From Actinophytocola gossypii (GTDB taxonomy: Bacteria; Actinomycetota; Actinomycetes; Mycobacteriales; Pseudonocardiaceae): a DNA stretch of 64,000 nucleotides. The DNA is taken from the NCBI RefSeq assembly GCF_025165815.1, contig NZ_JAFFZE010000022.1, positions 186,001 through 250,000 on the forward strand. Reading direction: 5' to 3'. The notes beneath the pieces were generated by a model. The model was not told the DNA's origin. It was given only the letters and a program-made list of their open reading frames with translations, and searched no databases. Positions 60,125 through 64,000 of the stretch are shown here, one piece after another (the first letter of the stretch is position 1; each line of letters starts with the position of its first letter). A program made the translations under genes and the position numbers.

Positions 60125-60859
60125 ATGAACCGACCGCGGATCGGCACCCGGGACGAGTGGCTCGACGCCCGCCGGGAGCTGCTGACCAGGGAGAAGGAGC
60201 TGACCAGGGCCATCGACGCGCTCAACGCCGACCGTCGGCGGCTGCCGATGGTGCGGGTCGAGCGGGACTACCGGTTCACCGGGCCGGACGGCGAGGTCGG
60301 ACTGCTGGACCTGTTCGACGGACGCGGCCAGCTGGTGCTGCAGCACTTCATGTTCGACCCGTCCTGGGACGAGGGCTGCGGCAGCTGCACCGCGATGGCC
60401 GACGACCTCAGCGAGGGTGCCCGCGCCCACCTGGCCGCCCGCGACACCGCGTTCGCCGCCGTGTCCCGCGCGCCGTACCCGAAGCTGGCCGGCTACCGGG
60501 CGGCCAGGGGCTGGACCTTCCCCTGGTACTCCTCGTACGGCAGCGACTTCAACTACGACTTCCACGTCTCGCTGGACCCGGCGGTCACGCCGAACGCGTA
60601 CAACTTCCGCAGCGGTGACGAGTTCGTCGCGGCCGGTGAGGAGTGGCTGGTGGACTACGTCGGCGAGCAGCCGGGGGTCAGCGCGTTCCTCCGGGACGGC
60701 GACGAGGTCTTCCACACCTACGCCACCTACGGCCGCGGCGTCGAGGTGATGATGCACGCGTACCGGCTGCTCGACATCACCGCGCTGGGCCGCCACGAGG
60801 AGTGGGAGGAGCCGAAGGGCCGGGGTGCGCATTCCGCCGACCCCGGCTTCACCGGCTAG
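60125..60859 (+). CDS. DUF899 thioredoxin-like protein
   Basis: 244-aa cytoplasmic protein of the DUF899 (AhpC/TSA-like, thioredoxin-fold) family. RDEWLDARRELLTREKELTRA begins the domain; VRVERDYRFTGPDG, LVLQHFMFDPSWDEGCGSCTAMAD, FPWYSSYGSDFNYDFHVSLD and VFHTYATYGRGVEVMM are family motifs. CGSC may be a redox site. Function is unestablished; proteins of this family are often encoded beside HxlR regulators, which respond to electrophiles or aldehydes. ATG at 60125 follows AGGGAG. Controlled by the mirrored HxlR operators. Confidence 0.9.
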   Translation: MNRPRIGTRDEWLDARRELLTREKELTRAIDALNADRRRLPMVRVERDYRFTGPDGEVGLLDLFDGRGQLVLQHFMFDPSWDEGCGSCTAMADDLSEGARAHLAARDTAFAAVSRAPYPKLAGYRAARGWTFPWYSSYGSDFNYDFHVSLDPAVTPNAYNFRSGDEFVAAGEEWLVDYVGEQPGVSAFLRDGDEVFHTYATYGRGVEVMMHAYRLLDITALGRHEEWEEPKGRGAHSADPGFTG

Positions 60860-60980
60860 CCCGGCCCGTTGTCCCTCCTGAGAGCTACCCGGATTGTTGT
60901 TCCCAGCGGGATTCCATGGCTGACCTGGATTCCTAATCTCTGTGTCGCACAAGGAATTCGTCACAGAGAGGTCGAGGGCA

Positions 60981-61829
60981 ATGGTTCTGTCGAAGGAAGT
61001 CGGGCAGCTGCGCAGGTATCGGTTCCCCGTGCTGCTGGTCGCGTTCACCGTCGTGATGCTGGCGAACGCGGCCATCATGCAGCTGGTGTCGCCCGTCGTG
61101 CTGCTCGCCCTGCCGTTGGGGATCGGCTCCGTCATCGCTGTTCTGGCCGGTTACCGCAAGTTGTCGCGGGTCGTGGAGCGGCGGGCGGACATTCCCGAAC
61201 TCGCCAGGGTGCGGGTGTGGTCCCAGCTGCGGCGGGGGGCGTTGCTCGGGTCCGGGCTGTTCGTCCTGCTGATCCTGCTGATCGGGATGTTCGGCGGCTG
61301 GCAGGACATGTCGTGGGGCTCGATCTGGGGCTGCCTCGGCACCGCCGGGATGGTGGCGAGCGTCGCGGTCACCGAGGAGGTGCTGTTCCGCGGTGTGCTG
61401 TTCCGGATCATGGAGGAACGCACCGGGACGATGACCGCGCTCGTGCTGTCGTCGCTGATCTTCGGTCTGACGCACTCGATCAACGCCGAGGCGACGCTCT
61501 GGGGCGTGCTGTCGATCGCGCTGACGGGCGGGATGCTGACGACCGCCGCCTACGTCGCGACCCGGTCGCTGTGGCTGTCGATCGGCCTGCACTTCGCCTG
61601 GAACTTCACCCACGCCGGCATCTTCGGCGTCGCGCTGTCCGGCTCGGCCGACGCGCCGGCCGGGCTGCTGCGGACGACGTTGTCCGGTCCGACCGTGCTG
61701 ACCGGCGGCACCTTCGGACCCGAGGCGAGCCTGTTCGCGCTGCTGGTCTGCGTCGTGCCCACCGTCCTCCTGCTGCGCCGCGCCGCCCGCACCGGACGGA
61801 TCCAGCGCCGTGTCCAAGCCCGGGCCTGA
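60981..61829 (+). CDS. CPBP-family intramembrane metalloprotease (CAAX-like)
   Basis: 282-aa membrane protein with about eight helices. The catalytic motifs are SVAVTEEVLFRGVLFRIMEE (EExxxR) and FGLTHSINA and LHFAWNFTH (His of motifs 2 and 3). In bacteria such proteases cleave prenylated or membrane-peptide substrates and can serve bacteriocin immunity; here substrate is unknown. ATG at 60981 has GAGAGG 9 nt upstream. TAATCT (60934-60939) may be its -10, and an 8-bp inverted repeat TCTCTGTG / CACAGAGA (60937-60969) overlaps the ribosome site, so translation could be modulated. It is followed 16 nt later by a two-component pair. Confidence 0.88.
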   Translation: MVLSKEVGQLRRYRFPVLLVAFTVVMLANAAIMQLVSPVVLLALPLGIGSVIAVLAGYRKLSRVVERRADIPELARVRVWSQLRRGALLGSGLFVLLILLIGMFGGWQDMSWGSIWGCLGTAGMVASVAVTEEVLFRGVLFRIMEERTGTMTALVLSSLIFGLTHSINAEATLWGVLSIALTGGMLTTAAYVATRSLWLSIGLHFAWNFTHAGIFGVALSGSADAPAGLLRTTLSGPTVLTGGTFGPEASLFALLVCVVPTVLLLRRAARTGRIQRRVQARA

Positions 61830-61845
61830 CCAGTACGCTCGCGCG

Positions 61846-62988
61846 ATGCTCTCGTGGTGGCAGCGACAGTCCCCGTCCATCAAGGACAGTGCGCTCGCGC
61901 TGGTTCTCACGGCCCTGGCGTTCGTACCGACCGTGTCGGCCATCGGCCCCCAGCTCGGCGACCTGCCGAAACGCCCGGTCGACGCGCTCGCGCTCGTGCT
62001 GGTCGTCGCGCAGGCCGCGCCGCTGGCGATCAGGCGACGCTCGCCGGTCGGCGCGCTGGCGGTCACCGGCGTCGCCTTCGCCCTGCACCAGTCGTTCGGC
62101 TACCCGGACACCGTCGCCGGCATCGGGTTCTACCTGGCGCTCTTCGCGGTCGGTGCGCACCAGGTCCGGTACCGCCGGGTCACGGCGGTGACCGCGACCG
62201 CGGGCTACACCGGGCTGGCGATCACGTTGCACCTGCTGGGTTCGCCCAGCCAGCTCCAAGTCTTCGTCGTCTTCTACCTGACTCTGGTGGTGATGTGGAT
62301 GGCCGGGACCGCGATGCGCCGGTGGCGGGCCGAGGAGGCGGAGCACCGTCGGCTGAGTGTCGAGGTGGCGACCGCCGGCGAGCGGGCCCGGATCGCCCGG
62401 GACCTGCACGATGTGGTGACCCACCACGTGACCGCGATGGTCGTCCAGGCGGACGCGGCGCAGTTCCTGCTCGACGGGTCCCCGGAACACGTGGGGAAGG
62501 GGCTCCACGCCATCAGCGACACGGGCCGCCGGGCGTTGACGGAACTGCGGCACCTGCTCGGCGTGCTCGAGGCGACGGGTGACTCGGCGAGGGCCGACCG
62601 GTCGCCGACCCTCGGCCGGGTCAGTGACCTCGTCGAGCAGGCCCGGTTGTCCGGTCAGCCGGTCGAGCTGAACAGGCGGGGCGACCAGCGTGAACACGCC
62701 GTCGACATCGAGCTGGCGGCGTACCGGGTGGTGCAGGAGGCGCTGACCAACGCGATGAAGTACGCGACGGGACACCTGACCCGGGTCGAGATCGACGATC
62801 ACGACGACCGGATCGAGATCGAGGTGACGACGGACGGGACCACCGCTGGCACGCCCGCGGTCGGGTCGGGTGGGCGCGGCCTGAGTGGGCTGCGGGAGCG
62901 GGTACGGATGCTCGATGGTGAACTGGTGGCCGCGGCCCGGCCCGAAGGCGGGTTCCGGGTGCACGCGCTCATCCCCTCACGGAGGTAG
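61846..62988 (+). CDS. Sensor histidine kinase (NarL/DesK type)
   Basis: 380-aa kinase with five or six N-terminal membrane helices (about 10-150), a HisKA_3 dimerisation segment RARIARDLHDVVTHHVTAMVVQADAAQ with the phosphorylated His at about 188, and a HATPase_c domain ending GRGLSGLRERVRMLDGELVAAAR. There is no clear extracellular sensing loop, as in DesK-like sensors of membrane stress. ATG at 61846 follows TACGCT by exactly 6 nt, a leaderless promoter; a GTG at 61810 is less likely. Overlaps nothing but is 2 nt before the response regulator gene. Confidence 0.92.
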   Translation: MLSWWQRQSPSIKDSALALVLTALAFVPTVSAIGPQLGDLPKRPVDALALVLVVAQAAPLAIRRRSPVGALAVTGVAFALHQSFGYPDTVAGIGFYLALFAVGAHQVRYRRVTAVTATAGYTGLAITLHLLGSPSQLQVFVVFYLTLVVMWMAGTAMRRWRAEEAEHRRLSVEVATAGERARIARDLHDVVTHHVTAMVVQADAAQFLLDGSPEHVGKGLHAISDTGRRALTELRHLLGVLEATGDSARADRSPTLGRVSDLVEQARLSGQPVELNRRGDQREHAVDIELAAYRVVQEALTNAMKYATGHLTRVEIDDHDDRIEIEVTTDGTTAGTPAVGSGGRGLSGLRERVRMLDGELVAAARPEGGFRVHALIPSRR

Positions 62989-62990
62989 GC

Positions 62991-63671
62991 ATGACTGTCC
63001 GGGTGCTGGTGTGCGAGGACCAGGAACTGGTGCGCGCCGGGTACACCACGATCTTCTCGGCGCAACCGGACATGGAGGTCGTCGGCGAGGCCGCGGACGG
63101 CAGGCAGGCCGTCGAGGAGGCGCTGCGGTTGCGCCCGGACGTCGTGGTGATGGACATTCGCATGCCCATCGTCGACGGTATCGAGGCCACTCGCCGGCTG
63201 GCCGGGCCAGGCGTGGACAACCCGGCGAAGGTGTTGGTGGTCACCACCTTCAACGTCGACGAGTACGTCTACGAGGCGCTCAAGGCCGGGGCCAGCGGGT
63301 TTCTGCTCAAGGACTCGGCCCCGGCGGAACTGGTCAAGGGCGTGCGTACCGTCGCCGCCGGGGAATCGCTGGTGGCCCCGGCCGTCACCCGTACCCTGAT
63401 CGGCCACTTCGCCGAGCGCCTGCGACCCACCGACACCACCCACCCGGCCCGGGACCACGTCCGGCAGACCCTCGCTCGCCGGGAACTCGAAGTGCTCGAG
63501 CAGATCGCCGAGGGCCTGTCGAACGCGGAGATCGCCGAGGAGCTGCACATCACCACGGAAACCGTGAAGACCTACGTCTCCCGGATCCTGACCAAGCTCG
63601 ACCTGCGTGACCGCGTGCAGGCGGTTGTCCTCGCCTACCGGGTAGGACTGGTCAGCGTCGGGCAGGAGTGA
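62991..63671 (+). CDS. Response regulator, NarL/LuxR type
   Basis: 226-aa partner of the upstream kinase. Receiver domain (about 1-120) with the phosphoacceptor in VVVMDIRMPIVDGIEATRRL (Asp55), Thr and Lys in VVTTFN and GFLLKDSAPAEL. A LuxR HTH follows (about 155-215: LARRELEVLEQIAEGLSNAEIAEELHITTETVKTYVSRILTKL in two pieces). Likely targets include the adjacent CPBP protease. The 3' end overlaps the convergent PLP decarboxylase gene by 20 nt. Confidence 0.95.
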   Translation: MTVRVLVCEDQELVRAGYTTIFSAQPDMEVVGEAADGRQAVEEALRLRPDVVVMDIRMPIVDGIEATRRLAGPGVDNPAKVLVVTTFNVDEYVYEALKAGASGFLLKDSAPAELVKGVRTVAAGESLVAPAVTRTLIGHFAERLRPTDTTHPARDHVRQTLARRELEVLEQIAEGLSNAEIAEELHITTETVKTYVSRILTKLDLRDRVQAVVLAYRVGLVSVGQE

Positions 63672-64000
63672 ACAGCGCGCCGAGGAACTCGACCAGCAGG
63701 CGTTCCCGCAGGCGCGGCGGGGCCACCGCGAGCATCGCGTTCACCTCGGCCATGCGTCTCGGGGTGGACACGCCGTCCAGGCCGGCGGCGGTGAGCAGGC
63801 CGGCGAACTGGTCCGGGGTCAACGTGTCCGGGTCCAGGGCGGTGATCGCGGTGACCAGTTCGGGCGCCAGGCGGATCGGGCCGGCGGCGCGGGCGGCGGC
63901 GACCGCGGCGGTGAGGTCGGCCAGGAGCTCCGGTTCGCCGCCGTGGTTGGCGGCGGTGACGGTCAGGTGCAGGTTCGGCGGGGACGCGACGAAGCCGAAC
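63652..64000 (-). CDS. PLP-dependent decarboxylase/aminotransferase, C-terminal part
   Basis: Only the last 115 residues are in the window: FGFVASPPNLHLTVTAANHGGEPELLADLTAAV in two pieces, an Ala-rich helix, and the end RLRERLLVEFLGALFTPARR before TGA at 63654-63652. The pattern matches the C-terminal domain of group II PLP decarboxylases of the glutamate/tyrosine decarboxylase and sphingosine-phosphate lyase type. The lysine and active site lie beyond the right edge, so the identity is provisional. Confidence 0.7.
   Translation of the reverse strand, partial: FGFVASPPNLHLTVTAANHGGEPELLADLTAAVAAARAAGPIRLAPELVTAITALDPDTLTPDQFAGLLTAAGLDGVSTPRRMAEVNAMLAVAPPRLRERLLVEFLGALFTPARR

Overview
The window is a stretch of a high-GC actinobacterial chromosome. 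Tat-exported secreted enzymes, SARP/STAND regulators, an ECF42 sigma factor, an LAETG sortase substrate, a DasR-like operator in front of a chitinase, TTA leucine codons in regulators and many apparently leaderless promoters suggest a mycelial actinomycete, most likely of the Pseudonocardiales. This is inferred from gene content; there is no 16S rRNA in the window. No tRNA, rRNA, CRISPR array, insertion sequence or prophage was recognised, and gene order looks chromosomal.

Layout. 0-16 kb carries exported and saprophytic functions: PhoD phosphatase (partial), a flavin amine oxidase, a GH62 arabinofuranosidase under LacI-type operators, a DEAD-box helicase, a divergent sulfatase/beta-propeller pair, a DGPF/ECF42 sigma pair, a GH20 hexosaminidase, a DUF574 methyltransferase and a GH18 chitinase with a DasR-like site. 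16-25.6 kb holds a large SARP-ATPase regulator, an alpha/beta hydrolase, a STAS/anti-sigma kinase pair, NfeD with an SPFH protein behind a possibly structured leader, and the three-subunit proton-translocating transhydrogenase.

25.6-40.3 kb is the most unusual part. A membrane-anchored esterase is followed by two STAND/TPR regulators, both with TTA codons. They bracket a tightly coupled operon encoding a GT-B-like transferase, a 110-aa unknown protein and a PfkB sugar kinase. Then come PhzF, a lipoprotein, and a pentapeptide-repeat membrane protein divergent from a 988-aa pseudokinase-TPR protein.

40.3-64 kb: a thioredoxin-MerR pair with a textbook 19-bp-spacer MerR promoter, a lipoprotein, a beta-lactamase-family hydrolase divergent from its TetR regulator over twin operators, a sortase substrate, a three-subunit molybdenum hydroxylase with a TetR gene, a GH97 glycosidase, an AHSA1/ArsR pair, an IclR gene followed by amidohydrolase, DUF59 and alcohol dehydrogenase genes (resembling a propane-monooxygenase accessory set without the monooxygenase), a Nudix-like protein, HxlR/DUF899 over mirrored operators, a CPBP protease, a NarL-type two-component system and the end of a PLP decarboxylase.

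Cross-cutting observations. Self-contained regulator-operator-target modules recur (LacI-type, DasR-like, MerR, TetR, ArsR, HxlR). Nested hairpin elements sit at three convergent gene junctions, and two of them are homologous with a compensatory base-pair change.
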